The notes below the pieces were generated by a model, which made no database searches, had not been told where the DNA came from, and worked only from the letters and a program-made list of their open reading frames with translations. A stretch of DNA of 64,000 nucleotides, taken from contig JAWKVP010000010.1 in NCBI GenBank assembly GCA_041398005.1, positions 62,001 through 126,000 of the forward strand, written 5' to 3'. Source of the stretch: JAGREO01 sp020446285 (lineage in GTDB: Bacteria; Pseudomonadota; Alphaproteobacteria; Geminicoccales; Geminicoccaceae). Below are positions 17,663 to 26,442 of this stretch, piece after piece. Every line of letters begins with the position of its first letter. Within the stretch, counting starts at the first letter, position 1. The translations under genes were made by a program, and so were the position numbers.

Positions 17663-18961
17663 TCAGCCCTCGCCGAGATCAAGGCCGAGGCGGTTCATGT
17701 TGATGACCCGTGGATCCTTGAGGATCGCATCCGGCAGGTGCTTCATGGTCTTGCCCAGCACGATCACCTTCGCCGCTTTCGCCGCCTCGGCGGGATCGTC
17801 GACCATGCGGTCGATGATGACGTTCTGGTGCTCCACACCCAGCGCAAAATTGACGCCGATCAGGCGCGAGGGGTCGAGATCGGGATCGTGCACGGCAAGA
17901 TCGTAACCGCCCTCGAGCAGCAGTTCGGCCAGATCGAGCAGCGGGCTGTTACGCAGATCGTCGGTGCCGGCCTTGAACGACAGGCCCAGCAGCAGCACCG
18001 GCCCCGGTGCCGGTGCGCGCCGCTTGATCGCCTGCAGGATCCAGGAGAGATGCATCGCATTGCTCTCGCGCGCGCCGCTCAGCACCGGCACGGAGAGATT
18101 GGCATCGCGGGCAATGGCCAGCATCGCCCCCAGATCCTTCGGCAGACAGGAGCCGCCGAAGGGGCCGCCCGGGCGCAGGTAATAGGGCGAGATGTTGAGC
18201 TTGGTGTCGGCGAGGAAGAGATCGGCGACGCTCTGCGGGTCGATGTTTTTCGACAGGGCGATGCGGCCGATCTCGTTGGCGAACGCCACCTTGAGCGCAT
18301 GAAAGCTGTTGTCGACCATCTTCGCCATCTCGGCGGTGCCGAACGGCACCTCGAACACCGGTGCCTCGATGCCGTCATAGATGCCCATGAGCTTCTTCGT
18401 CAGGCCCGGTTCGCGCTCGCCGATGACGATCTTGGGCGGCGAGAAATAATCCTTCACCGCCGTCGATTCACGCAGGAATTCGGGGTTGAAGGCAATCTCG
18501 TAGAGACGGCCGGGCTCCTCGCCGCTTGCCGCCTTCAGCGTCGGTGCAACCAGCCGGTCGATGGTGCCGGGCGGCATGGTGCTGCGGAAGACGAGCAGAA
18601 GCGGCGCCTTTGCCGGATCGCGCTTCTTCACCGTCTGGCCGAGCTGGCGGGAAACTTCGAGCAGATGGGTCAGATCGAGCTTGCCGTCGGCGCGGGACGG
18701 CGTGCCGACACAGATGATCACCAGATCGAGCTCATCCAGATAGGCATCGATGCTGCTGTCGCTGCGCACCAGCCCCTTCCTCACGCCCTCCTGCAGCAGC
18801 TCCTCCACACCGGGCTCGACCACCGGCGAGCGGCCCTCGCCGATCGAGCGGATCTTTTCCGGATTGATGTCGATGCCGAGAACGCGATGGCCGTCCTTCA
18901 CCAGACAGGCAGCGGTGGTCGTCCCGACATAACCGAGACCGAGAATGGCGATATCGAGCAA
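17663..18961 (-). CDS. UDP-glucose/GDP-mannose dehydrogenase family protein
   Basis: Oxidises a nucleotide sugar C6 alcohol to a uronic acid, supplying acidic sugars for exopolysaccharide. 432 aa with the NAD-binding N-terminus IAILGLGYVG, the central domain, and the catalytic Cys in FGGSCLPKD (about residue 270). The C-terminal UDP/GDP-binding domain includes LLGLSFKAGTDDLRNSP. The spacing and the GLSFKAGTDD stretch resemble AlgD (GDP-mannose dehydrogenase) more than Ugd, but I do not assign the sugar. I prefer the TTG start at 18961, preceded by GGAGAG, because the family begins directly with this strand; an in-frame TTG at 18973 is the alternative. Confidence 0.85.
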   Translation of the reverse strand: MLDIAILGLGYVGTTTAACLVKDGHRVLGIDINPEKIRSIGEGRSPVVEPGVEELLQEGVRKGLVRSDSSIDAYLDELDLVIICVGTPSRADGKLDLTHLLEVSRQLGQTVKKRDPAKAPLLLVFRSTMPPGTIDRLVAPTLKAASGEEPGRLYEIAFNPEFLRESTAVKDYFSPPKIVIGEREPGLTKKLMGIYDGIEAPVFEVPFGTAEMAKMVDNSFHALKVAFANEIGRIALSKNIDPQSVADLFLADTKLNISPYYLRPGGPFGGSCLPKDLGAMLAIARDANLSVPVLSGARESNAMHLSWILQAIKRRAPAPGPVLLLGLSFKAGTDDLRNSPLLDLAELLLEGGYDLAVHDPDLDPSRLIGVNFALGVEHQNVIIDRMVDDPAEAAKAAKVIVLGKTMKHLPDAILKDPRVINMNRLGLDLGEG

Positions 18962-19318
18962 GAAACTCTCCAAACGAGGCGTCGACCGTCACCCGCAAAG
19001 GCAGGTCCCGGGCCTGATGGCAAGGGGCCGATGGCTCCCCGCGAACGCCCGACCGTCTAGCAGCTTCGCGCCTGTCGACAAAGCGCATCCGGGCCGCATT
19101 CCCGGCAAAGATGCAACCGATCACCCTCAGCAGCGTGTCAACTGGAATGCCCGTTACGTAATTCGCTCTCCAGGTGATGAAGAAGCAGATGCATGAGCCC
19201 GGGTCGACAGGGTGAGTTGCTGGTGGGGTCCTTCGAGGGGATCGACAGCAGGCGCGGGACCGGATGGCGCTGTACCGAATTCAGGCCTTGTCCGGGACTT
19301 CCGTTTGCCGGATCGCCG
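18962..19318. other. Intergenic region of about 355 bp
   Basis: Lies between the sugar dehydrogenase (starting leftward at 18961) and the end of the TolC gene at 19319. It should hold the dehydrogenase promoter. CAGCAGCGTGTCAACT at 19128-19143 resembles the short TTCAACACGCTG motif in reverse. No gene was found. Confidence 0.45.
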
Positions 19319-20734
19319 TTACCGGCTTTCGGGGTTCTCGCCGATGCCGGTGCCGATATCGAGGATCCGGCAGTTCGTGGCGGCCATGATGCGGCCGCGC
19401 ATGTCGTCTCCGGTCCCTTCGAGGTTCAACGCCTGCGGCGTGAGCTGGCCGGTTTCGGCGAGAACGCTGTAGGCATTGACGACGCGATCGCGCAGGGCGC
19501 TCTCGAGTGCCACCTGCGAATTGAAGAGTTCCTGCTGCGCGTCGAGTTCGTCGAGAATGAGACGGGTGCCGCCGACCACCTCGCGCTCCACGCCATCGAG
19601 TGCGGCCCTGTTCGCCTCGACCTGAAGCGTGAGCTGCTGGACCCGCCATTCGGCTGCCTGCCACTGGCGGAAGCCGCGGGTGATCCGGTCGGTGACATCC
19701 CGGCGGAGATCCTCGAGCTGGTTGCGCCGCTGGATGCGAACCTGTTTGAACTGCCGGACGGCGGCATGCTCGCCACCACCCTGATAGAGCGGCACCCGCA
19801 ACTGGAGCTGGACCCTCGCATCACGCTGCCGGTCGATGAGGACCGTCGGATCGTCGGAATATTCCAGCGCCGCCACCGCGTCGAGGCGGGGGAGCAGATC
19901 GGCCGTCGACGCATCGATATCGGCATCCGCCCGCGCCACCTGGGCGATCGCCGCGACCACCTCGTAATTATTGTCGACCAGTTCGAGCGCGCGTTCGAGC
20001 GTTTCGGCCGGAACGGTCGGCTCGACCGCCTCGAGATCGACCGGGGCCTCGCCGACGACCGCCCGGAAATCGGCGACCGATCCCTGGTAATTGGCCTGCG
20101 CCTGGGCGAGATCGGCGCGCGCCTGCGCCAGCCGCGCCTCGGCCTGGCTGGAATCGGTCCGGGTCGCCTCGCCGACCCTGCGCCGCTTGCCCGTGGCGAC
20201 GAGCTGCTCCTCGAGGCGGGTGACATTGCCACCGGCGGCATCGAGCACCTTCTGGTCGCGCAGGAGATTGGCATAGACCGTGACCCCGTCGAACAGGAGG
20301 TCGCTGGCGGTGAAATCGAAGACCGCCTTTTCCCGCTCGGTCTGGTGGCGCGCGCTTCGCACCGTGGCCTCGGTGCGGCCGCCGCGATAGATGTTCTGTT
20401 CGAGAGAGAGGGAAATCTCGCTGGTCTGCAGATTGTCGCTCCGGTCCTGCTGCCCCTGCTCGAACGAGAAGTCGGTGTAGCCGGACGTGCCCTGGACGAT
20501 CAGGCTCGGGCGATAGCCGCCACAGGCGATGGCGATATTCTCCTCGACCGCGCGCAGCTGACGGAAACTGCCGTCGAGGCGCGGGCTGGTGAGATAGGTC
20601 GTGGCGAGAACGTCCCTCAGTCCCCGGGCGGCGGCATCCGGAGCGAAGGCCGCCGCCGCCGGCAGTGCGAGAAGGGCGGCAGCACACAGGAAGGCACGCT
20701 GCGCGGATGACGGGCGGAGCCATTCGGGAACCAT
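19319..20734 (-). CDS. TolC-family outer-membrane efflux/secretion protein
   Basis: 471 aa. Outer-membrane channel-tunnel protein used by type I secretion or RND/ABC efflux. After a signal peptide (FLCAAALLALPAAAAFA) it shows two similar halves of long helices and strands, each of the OEP type (PF02321). Typical stretches are GGYRPSLIVQGTSGYTDF, LSLEQNIYRGGRTEATVR and, in the second half, VQLQLRVPLYQGGGEHAAV. The repeated LxQxxYxGG element is a TolC hallmark. ATG 20734 is chosen because a signal peptide follows, though its ribosome-binding site is weak. The RTX gene upstream (20966-21733, same strand) makes an RTX type I secretion role plausible, but no ABC exporter or membrane-fusion gene is adjacent. 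Confidence 0.85.
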   Translation of the reverse strand: MVPEWLRPSSAQRAFLCAAALLALPAAAAFAPDAAARGLRDVLATTYLTSPRLDGSFRQLRAVEENIAIACGGYRPSLIVQGTSGYTDFSFEQGQQDRSDNLQTSEISLSLEQNIYRGGRTEATVRSARHQTEREKAVFDFTASDLLFDGVTVYANLLRDQKVLDAAGGNVTRLEEQLVATGKRRRVGEATRTDSSQAEARLAQARADLAQAQANYQGSVADFRAVVGEAPVDLEAVEPTVPAETLERALELVDNNYEVVAAIAQVARADADIDASTADLLPRLDAVAALEYSDDPTVLIDRQRDARVQLQLRVPLYQGGGEHAAVRQFKQVRIQRRNQLEDLRRDVTDRITRGFRQWQAAEWRVQQLTLQVEANRAALDGVEREVVGGTRLILDELDAQQELFNSQVALESALRDRVVNAYSVLAETGQLTPQALNLEGTGDDMRGRIMAATNCRILDIGTGIGENPESR

Positions 20735-20965
20735 CCCGCCGAACGTCGCTGTCCGGACATGTGAAGTCTTCAAAATCCGCTTCCCCCGCAATATCCTGCC
20801 ATGACCTGCCGGCCCGTTCTTGAGCGAATCCCGCTCCCGGTCAAGCATCTCCTCCGCGGCAGGCGCCGGAATGCACCGGAGAACGGGCTGGATTTTCACA
20901 CAGGTCATGCGGCGGGCAGCGACCGGTATGGCCGGATCGCCACCCGCCGGGTCATCCGGGAGTGA

Positions 20966-21733
20966 TCAGCCGACAGCCGAGAACGGATCCTCGACACCGA
21001 AGAAGACCCCGGCATTGACCTTGATATCGGACAATTGCAGCTCATTTCCCATCACGATGACCTTGCCGACCCTGTCACCATCATGGGCACCGCCATTGCC
21101 ACCCTGGTTGCTGACGAACCTGATGATGCTGTCGATGGCGCCATCGCCGTTCACATCGCGGTGAACGACAGCCTTCGCCTCGACCGTATGCCCCTGGAAG
21201 ACCAGGCGGTCGCCCTCGTCCGGATCGTAGTCGAGCAGGCGCTTGGTGCCGATGGTCTCGACCCAGTGGTCGTGGACATTGCCATTCTCGCCGGCCACAC
21301 CGTTCATGCTGTAGTCGACATTGCCACTGGCATCGCGATGCTTGTCGAGGATCTCGTCCTTCGCATCGATCAGCCAGCGGAAGATGAAGGTATCCGCCCC
21401 CTCACCGCCGATCAGGACATCATTGTCATTGAGCGGTTCATCCTGATTGACCCGGGCATTCGCATCCTGCTGCGGCGTCGGCTCGCCGCCCCAGGAAAAG
21501 GCCATGAGCCGGTCATCACCCTCACCGCCATCGAGACGATCGCGACCTGCGCCACCTTCGAGGACATCATTGCCGTCCCCGCCGAACAGGCGGTCATTGC
21601 CGTCTCCGCCCATCAGCCGGTCGACGCCGTCATTGCCGAAAAGACGGTCATTGCCGTCCTGCCCCATGATCCGGTCGCCGCCATCCGTGCCACGCAGTTT
21701 TTCAGCACCATCCGTGCCGATGATACGAGCCAT
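20966..21733 (-). CDS. RTX calcium-binding repeat protein
   Basis: 255 aa. Residues about 10-80 carry seven or so nonapeptide repeats of the hemolysin type GGxGxDxLx (for example GGDGNDRLFGGDGNDVLEGG), which bind Ca2+ and fold as a beta-roll outside the cell. The C-terminal part ends in a hydrophobic/acidic strand pattern (KVIVMGNELQLSDIKVNAG, then VEDPFSAVG) compatible with a type I secretion signal. There is no Sec signal peptide, as expected for this class. RTX proteins are secreted through TolC, whose gene lies 230 bp further along the same strand. The function of this small member is unknown. Confidence 0.85.
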   Translation of the reverse strand: MARIIGTDGAEKLRGTDGGDRIMGQDGNDRLFGNDGVDRLMGGDGNDRLFGGDGNDVLEGGAGRDRLDGGEGDDRLMAFSWGGEPTPQQDANARVNQDEPLNDNDVLIGGEGADTFIFRWLIDAKDEILDKHRDASGNVDYSMNGVAGENGNVHDHWVETIGTKRLLDYDPDEGDRLVFQGHTVEAKAVVHRDVNGDGAIDSIIRFVSNQGGNGGAHDGDRVGKVIVMGNELQLSDIKVNAGVFFGVEDPFSAVG

Positions 21734-22187
21734 GTACAGTTCTCCGTGATTGGTATGTATTTTTGATTGAGATGGGACACTTCATATAAACTTATAGGCG
21801 TACAAAATCAAAACTGGAACCGTTTCACGAGAGAGACCTTTCCACGGAACCTGACGTACAAGCCTTCATTCCCGTTCCAGGCATGCCCTCGCCCCCGCAT
21901 CCGGCAGAAAACCGGACTGATACAAAAAATCCGGGAATAAGGCAGGCGTATCCCTCGTCCGTCTAGTGAACCGTGAAAGTTGAGTTTTCGGCGAAGCCTA
22001 ATTCACCTTTCGCGTCAAAACCCAATGAAGTTGCGAGCAGCCGGACCTGAGCGGGAAAAAGCAGTTCATGATCATATCGTTCCGCGTCCTGCGGTCAGGA
22101 CACAGATCGTGTCCTGACAGCGTGCGCTCCGTGCGCACGAACCGGTACAGCCGCATGTTCCCCCAGCTACGCGAGAAAGGATGCCAT
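21734..22187. other. Divergent intergenic region of about 450 bp
   Basis: Between the leftward RTX gene and the rightward beta-helix gene. AT-rich around 21755-21800, where the RTX promoter is expected. Two consecutive hairpins occupy 22094-22139 in the leader of the beta-helix gene. No ORF of its own. Confidence 0.5.
22094..22139 (+). promoter_or_regulatory. Twin hairpins in the leader of the first beta-helix gene
   Basis: GTCAGGACAC (22094-22103) and GTGTCCTGAC (22109-22118) form a perfect 10-bp stem with loop AGATC. Directly after it, CGTGCGC and GCGCACG (22121-22139) form a second stem. They lie 50-90 nt upstream of the start codon, in a position for attenuation or regulator binding. Confidence 0.5.
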
Positions 22188-23765
22188 ATGCTTGTTTCGA
22201 AAGAGCGACGCGCACGGCCGTGCAGGACTGACAGGACGGTGACAGCATCGCTGCTCGCCGCCTTCACTCTTGCGGCCGTCACATTGTTCCCGACCACGAG
22301 CACCGCCGTTCCGATCAAGGGTTTCCAGAATCTCGATTATTCCACCCAGGCAGCATCCTTCAATCACGCCGTGACGAACGGACAGCAGGAAGCAGGCATC
22401 ATCCTCGTCGCGACCACGGCATCGAAATACAAGCAATATGCCGACTACTTCCTGAAGATGGCCAAGCAGGCCAAGGCCAAGGGGAAGACATCGGAATACA
22501 AGAAATTCATGTCGAAATACAAATCCGCCCTGGCAAAATACAAGAAATATGGAGGTGCATCGAACTCGGGTGGATCGACCGCCAGTTCGTCCAAGGTTGC
22601 ATCGAATTCCCAGGCTGACAAGTATGCCCAATATGCTGCCTATTTCCTGAAGATGGCCAATCAGGCCAAGTCCAAGGGAAAGACCGCCGAATACAAGGAA
22701 TATATGGAAAAATACAAGTCCGCCCTGGCGAAGGTCAAGCAATATGGCGGAACGACTTCGAGCTATGATACGAGCGGACGTGCGGTTGCCGGCAGCAAGA
22801 CCGTCAATGTGAGCTCGCAGAGCGCGTTCAACAATGCCATCGCCTCGGCCGGCAACGGCACCACGATCGTCGTCCAGAACGGCACCTATACCGCCAGCCT
22901 GTCGAACCCCCTTCAAGGCAACAATGTGACCCTGAAGGCCGCCAATCGCCACAAGGCAAAGATCAGGGGAATCCTCGCGGTCAAGGGGCTCAGCACCGGT
23001 GTGGTCGACGGTTTCCTCTTCGAGGCTTCCGGCAAGCAGCATGACGCCCTCTACATGGACAAGAGCAGCAACATCAAGCTGACCAACAACAAGGTCATTC
23101 ACCGCAACTCCGACTATGGTTTCAGGATCCACCGGAGCAAGGGAATCACCATCTCCAACAATCACTTCGAAGGTCACTTCAACCATGCGGTCTCGGGCAA
23201 GGAACTGATCGAGAACATGCAGGTGACCAACAATACCTTCGTCGACTGCGGTCTCGGCTGCATCGACGCCGGCCAGACGCCCGACGGAACACTTGCGACC
23301 GAGCAGACATCGACCCGCATCGAGATTGCCAACAACCGCTTCGAGGGCCGTAAGGTCTCCGGCGGCAAGTCCTTCCGCGGCATCGGCATCAAGATCAAGA
23401 ACGTCGTCGAAACGGTGGTCAAGAACAACAAGTTCACCGGCAGCTGGAATTACCCGATCCAGACCAGCTTCGGCAGCGTCGGCAGCGGCAACAAGTCGAA
23501 GCTCGGCCACTACGGCAGCAAGCATCCCAAGAAGATCCTCATGCAGGGCAACGATTTCGGCAAGGGCGGCAATCTCGATCTCGCCGGACGGGGCCGGGGA
23601 AGCAGCGATACCTTCGAGGTCCGCTCGAACAAGGGAAGCGTATCCTGCACGGTCGGCACCATGCAGACCCACGGTTCCTCGATCAACAATCAGATCAACT
23701 GGGGAACGGTCAACAGGAGCAAGCCCAGGCTCAACCAGTCGGGCAACTCCTTCAAATGCAACTAG
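22188..23765 (+). CDS. Secreted right-handed beta-helix protein with two N-terminal Lys/Tyr repeats
   Basis: 525 aa. A signal peptide (TASLLAAFTLAAVTLFP, then TTSTA) is followed by two copies of an about 46-residue module at about residues 79-124 and 143-187. The modules begin KYKQYADYFLKMA and KYAQYAAYFLKMA, and both end in YGG; a Ser/Gly-rich linker separates them. From about residue 205 to the end comes a parallel beta-helix (pectate-lyase-like, PF13229-type): DYGFRIHRSKGITISNNHF, NMQVTNNTFVDCGLGC, GIGIKIKN and TVVKNNKF. Such folds are usually polysaccharide lyases, hydrolases or epimerases. AGAAAGGA precedes the ATG. A close paralog follows at 24161. Substrate and catalysis are not determined; no assigned catalytic motif was seen. 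Confidence 0.8.
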   Translation: MLVSKERRARPCRTDRTVTASLLAAFTLAAVTLFPTTSTAVPIKGFQNLDYSTQAASFNHAVTNGQQEAGIILVATTASKYKQYADYFLKMAKQAKAKGKTSEYKKFMSKYKSALAKYKKYGGASNSGGSTASSSKVASNSQADKYAQYAAYFLKMANQAKSKGKTAEYKEYMEKYKSALAKVKQYGGTTSSYDTSGRAVAGSKTVNVSSQSAFNNAIASAGNGTTIVVQNGTYTASLSNPLQGNNVTLKAANRHKAKIRGILAVKGLSTGVVDGFLFEASGKQHDALYMDKSSNIKLTNNKVIHRNSDYGFRIHRSKGITISNNHFEGHFNHAVSGKELIENMQVTNNTFVDCGLGCIDAGQTPDGTLATEQTSTRIEIANNRFEGRKVSGGKSFRGIGIKIKNVVETVVKNNKFTGSWNYPIQTSFGSVGSGNKSKLGHYGSKHPKKILMQGNDFGKGGNLDLAGRGRGSSDTFEVRSNKGSVSCTVGTMQTHGSSINNQINWGTVNRSKPRLNQSGNSFKCN

Positions 23766-23818
23766 TGCATCAATTTGTCCAGACAGATCAGTATGATCTG
23801 TCTGGATCGATGCACTAG
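23762..23818 (+). repeat. Dispersed palindromic 3'-end element, copy B
   Basis: A nearly complete 57-bp palindrome: outer arms CTAGTGCATC (23762-23771) and GATGCACTAG (23809-23818); inner arms CCAGACAGATC (23779-23789) and GATCTGTCTGG (23795-23805) around AGTAT. It begins inside the stop codon of the beta-helix gene. Relative to the upstream gene it has the same orientation as copies A and C. Confidence 0.85.
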
Positions 23819-23880
23819 AAGCGGGCTGACGCCCCGGCGGGGTCCATTTCGACCTCGCCTCCCGCCCGGCGGGATCGATC

Positions 23881-23908
23881 ACGGCCTCTCTTTCAGGGAG
23901 GCCGTTTT
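23881..23908 (+). terminator. Rho-independent terminator of the first beta-helix gene
   Basis: ACGGCCTC (23881-23888) and GAGGCCGT (23898-23905) form a stem followed by TTTTCATTT. This is a classic intrinsic terminator for the rightward transcript. Confidence 0.8.
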
Positions 23909-23929
23909 CATTTGTCCAGTACCACCTCC

Positions 23930-24065
23930 ATATCGGAATTCGATCTTTTAAACAAATTCAATTATAATCAATTATTAATATTCGTTAGTATTTTTAATTA
24001 TCCATTTTTACATAATATTAATATTACACCAAATACTAAACCGACATAATCTATACGATTTATTA
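23930..24065 (+). promoter_or_regulatory. AT-rich promoter region of the second beta-helix gene
   Basis: About 130 bp of extremely AT-rich DNA (for example around 23940-24035, mostly A/T) between the terminator and the next coding region. It stands out from the GC-rich surroundings and probably carries the promoter and possibly binding sites for H-NS-like silencers. No exact -35/-10 is called. Confidence 0.5.
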
Positions 24066-24160
24066 ATGTGTCATATGTCATGATGGAAGTATCAAAACGT
24101 TTCATGACATGTGTTCATGATCGTTTGCGGCTACAATTTTGCAAAGATTACGGGGAAACG

Positions 24161-26209
24161 ATGATTGCCTTGACGCAAAAGCCCGGACTTCGGTCCGGCA
24201 GCCTTCATCTCGGCCGGGTCGCCCTGGCTGCGGGATGCCTGACCCTCGCCATTCCGGTCCCGACTTCCGCAGCCGGCACGAACGGCGATTCCCTGACGAC
24301 TCTCATGACCCTCAAGGGAAGTCCTGACGCTGACGGTCCGGGGCATGTGATCCTCGCTGCCATCTCGGAACAGGCGGCAAAATACAAGAAATATGCCGAC
24401 TACTTCCAGAAAAAGGCGGACGAAAACCTCGCACTGGCGAACAACTACGCCAAGGGATCCGCAAACTATCAGAAATACATGAAGGAGTACGAGTACTACG
24501 TCTCCAAAAACAAATCCGCATACGCAAAATACCTGCAATATGGCGGCACCGATACCACCGCAAGCGGCACATCTTCGGCAAGCCAGGCATCGACGGCGTC
24601 CACATCGACTGATGACAGTTCCGCATCAGCCACGACCGACATCCCGGAACAGGCGGCAAAATACAAGAAATATGCCGACTACTTCCAGAAAAAGGCGGAC
24701 GAAAACCTCGCACTGGCGAACAACTACGCCAAGGGATCCGCAAATTATCAGAAATACATGAAGGAGTACGAGTACTACGTCTCCAAAAACAAGTCCGCAT
24801 ACGCAAAATACCTGCAATATGGCGGTATCGATACCACCGCAACCGGCACGTCTTCGGCAAGCCAGTCATCGACGGTGTCCACATCAACTGATGACAGTTC
24901 CGCATCAGCCACGACCGACATCCCGGAACAGGCGGCAAAATACAAGAAATATGCCGACTACTTCCAGAAAAAGGCGGACGAAAACCTCGCACTGGCAAAC
25001 AAGTACGCCAAGGGGTCGAGTCTCTACAATAAATACAATGAACTCTATGAATACTATACCGACAAATTTGCTTCAGCTTATGGAAAATACCTGAGCTATG
25101 GCGGAACGCCTGTCTCTTCGGGCACTGCCGCCTCGTCATCGGGATCATCCTCCGGCGGTTCGACCGTCACCGTCGAGTCGAATGGCGACAATTCCGATGG
25201 CACGACCACCGCATCCGGAGACAACGGCAAGACAGTCCCGGTTCGTTCACAGTCGGAATTCGACTCGGCGATCCGCAACGCGTTGCCGGGCCACAGGATC
25301 CTCGTCCATCCCGGCAGCTACGCCTTCCCGGCACTGCTCCGGGACGGCAAGGCGAATGCGCCGATCGTGATCGAGGCGACGGTGCCGGCGATCGAGGGCG
25401 GCAAGACCAGGATCACGGGACGGGCCCATATCGAGGGCGATCATATCGTTCTGCGCGGGTTCGACTTCACGGTCGACGGCTATCTGCACACCGTCGTCTT
25501 CATCCGCAAGTCGGACAATGTCACGGTCGAGAACAATATCATCCGCAGTGCTCATTCGGACTATGGCGTGCGCATCCACAACAGCAGCAACATGCTGGTC
25601 CGGAACAACCTGTTCGACGGCCAGTTCCATCACGCGATCTCGTCGAAGGAACTGGTGCGCAACATGACAGTGCGCAACAATACCTTCCGCGACTGTGGCA
25701 TGGGTTGCGTCGAATCGGGCCAGTCACCGGACGGAACCCTCAGCAAGGAGCAGACCTCGCAGAATATCGTCATTTCCGACAACCGGTTCATCGGCGAAGA
25801 CACGCGCGGCAAGATCGGCAACCGCGGTATCGGCATCAAGATCAAGAATGCCGACCATACGCTGGTCAAGAACAATGTCTTTACCGGCAAGTGGAACTTT
25901 CCGATCCAGACCAGTTTTGGCAGTGTCGGCCCCAAGGCCGCCAATACGCTCGGTCATCTCGGTTCGAGAGATCCCGAGGCGATCGAGTTCGTCAGCAACG
26001 ATTTCGGTTCGAGCGGCAAGCTGGATCTGTCCGGACGCGGCATCAAGGGTGACCGTTTCGAACTCCGCAACAACAAGGGCAGTGTCGGCTGCAGTGTCGG
26101 AGAGTTCAGAATCCACGGTTCGCTGATCGAACGCCTGATCAACTGGGGCACGATCTACAAGGGCAAGCCGCAAATCAGCCAATCGGGAAACAGCTTCAAC
26201 TGCAACTGA
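24161..26209 (+). CDS. Secreted right-handed beta-helix protein with three tandem Lys/Tyr repeats
   Basis: 682 aa paralog of the previous protein. A signal-peptide-like N-terminus (VALAAGCLTLAIPVPTSAAG) is followed by three tandem copies of a 93-residue unit. Each begins AAKYKKYADYFQKKADENLA and contains a KYxxYGG end plus a Ser/Thr-rich linker; copy three is shorter and diverged at its end. The copies start at residues about 71, 164 and 257. From about residue 355 comes a parallel beta-helix with the same landmarks as the first protein: DYGVRIHNSSNMLVRNNLF, FRDCGMGCVESGQSPDGTL, GIGIKIKNADHTLVKNNVF and the shared C-terminal end NSFNCN. ATG 24161 follows CGGGGAAACG. The role is unknown; secreted polysaccharide modification or matrix binding is inferred. 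Confidence 0.8.
   Translation: MIALTQKPGLRSGSLHLGRVALAAGCLTLAIPVPTSAAGTNGDSLTTLMTLKGSPDADGPGHVILAAISEQAAKYKKYADYFQKKADENLALANNYAKGSANYQKYMKEYEYYVSKNKSAYAKYLQYGGTDTTASGTSSASQASTASTSTDDSSASATTDIPEQAAKYKKYADYFQKKADENLALANNYAKGSANYQKYMKEYEYYVSKNKSAYAKYLQYGGIDTTATGTSSASQSSTVSTSTDDSSASATTDIPEQAAKYKKYADYFQKKADENLALANKYAKGSSLYNKYNELYEYYTDKFASAYGKYLSYGGTPVSSGTAASSSGSSSGGSTVTVESNGDNSDGTTTASGDNGKTVPVRSQSEFDSAIRNALPGHRILVHPGSYAFPALLRDGKANAPIVIEATVPAIEGGKTRITGRAHIEGDHIVLRGFDFTVDGYLHTVVFIRKSDNVTVENNIIRSAHSDYGVRIHNSSNMLVRNNLFDGQFHHAISSKELVRNMTVRNNTFRDCGMGCVESGQSPDGTLSKEQTSQNIVISDNRFIGEDTRGKIGNRGIGIKIKNADHTLVKNNVFTGKWNFPIQTSFGSVGPKAANTLGHLGSRDPEAIEFVSNDFGSSGKLDLSGRGIKGDRFELRNNKGSVGCSVGEFRIHGSLIERLINWGTIYKGKPQISQSGNSFNCN
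24371..25110 (+). repeat. 279-bp tandem DNA repeats inside the second beta-helix gene
   Basis: The landmark CAGGCGGCAAAATACAAG recurs at 24371, 24650 and 24929, exactly 279 bp (93 codons) apart. The first two copies are almost identical at the nucleotide level, including synonymous positions. The third keeps identity for about 90 bp and then diverges. This indicates recent duplication and a locus able to gain or lose repeats by recombination. Confidence 0.9.
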
Positions 26210-26442
26210 TCTGACCGGCTGTGGTACTTCCCGTTCCGACGGAACCGGCGGTGGTATGGTTTCGACAAGCCATGCCACCGCCAAATCCGTTCAGCCTTGG
26301 CATGACATTGGACCAGGTTTGTCAACTCACGGCCTGTTTCGTCGAGAAAAACGAGCTGTGTGAGCCGGTCCCGTGATTTCAGACAGCCGTTTCAATCACA
26401 TCTCGCAATCGAATCGAAAAACTGGCGACGGTTGCAAAAGGT

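Noticed and set aside
19193..20710. Plus-strand frame opposite the TolC gene
   Set aside because: TolC motifs on the minus strand are convincing; the antisense frame is a shadow.
26210..26442. Possible terminator between the convergent beta-helix and binding-protein genes
   Set aside because: Short complementary stretches exist but no stem with a T-run that stands out.
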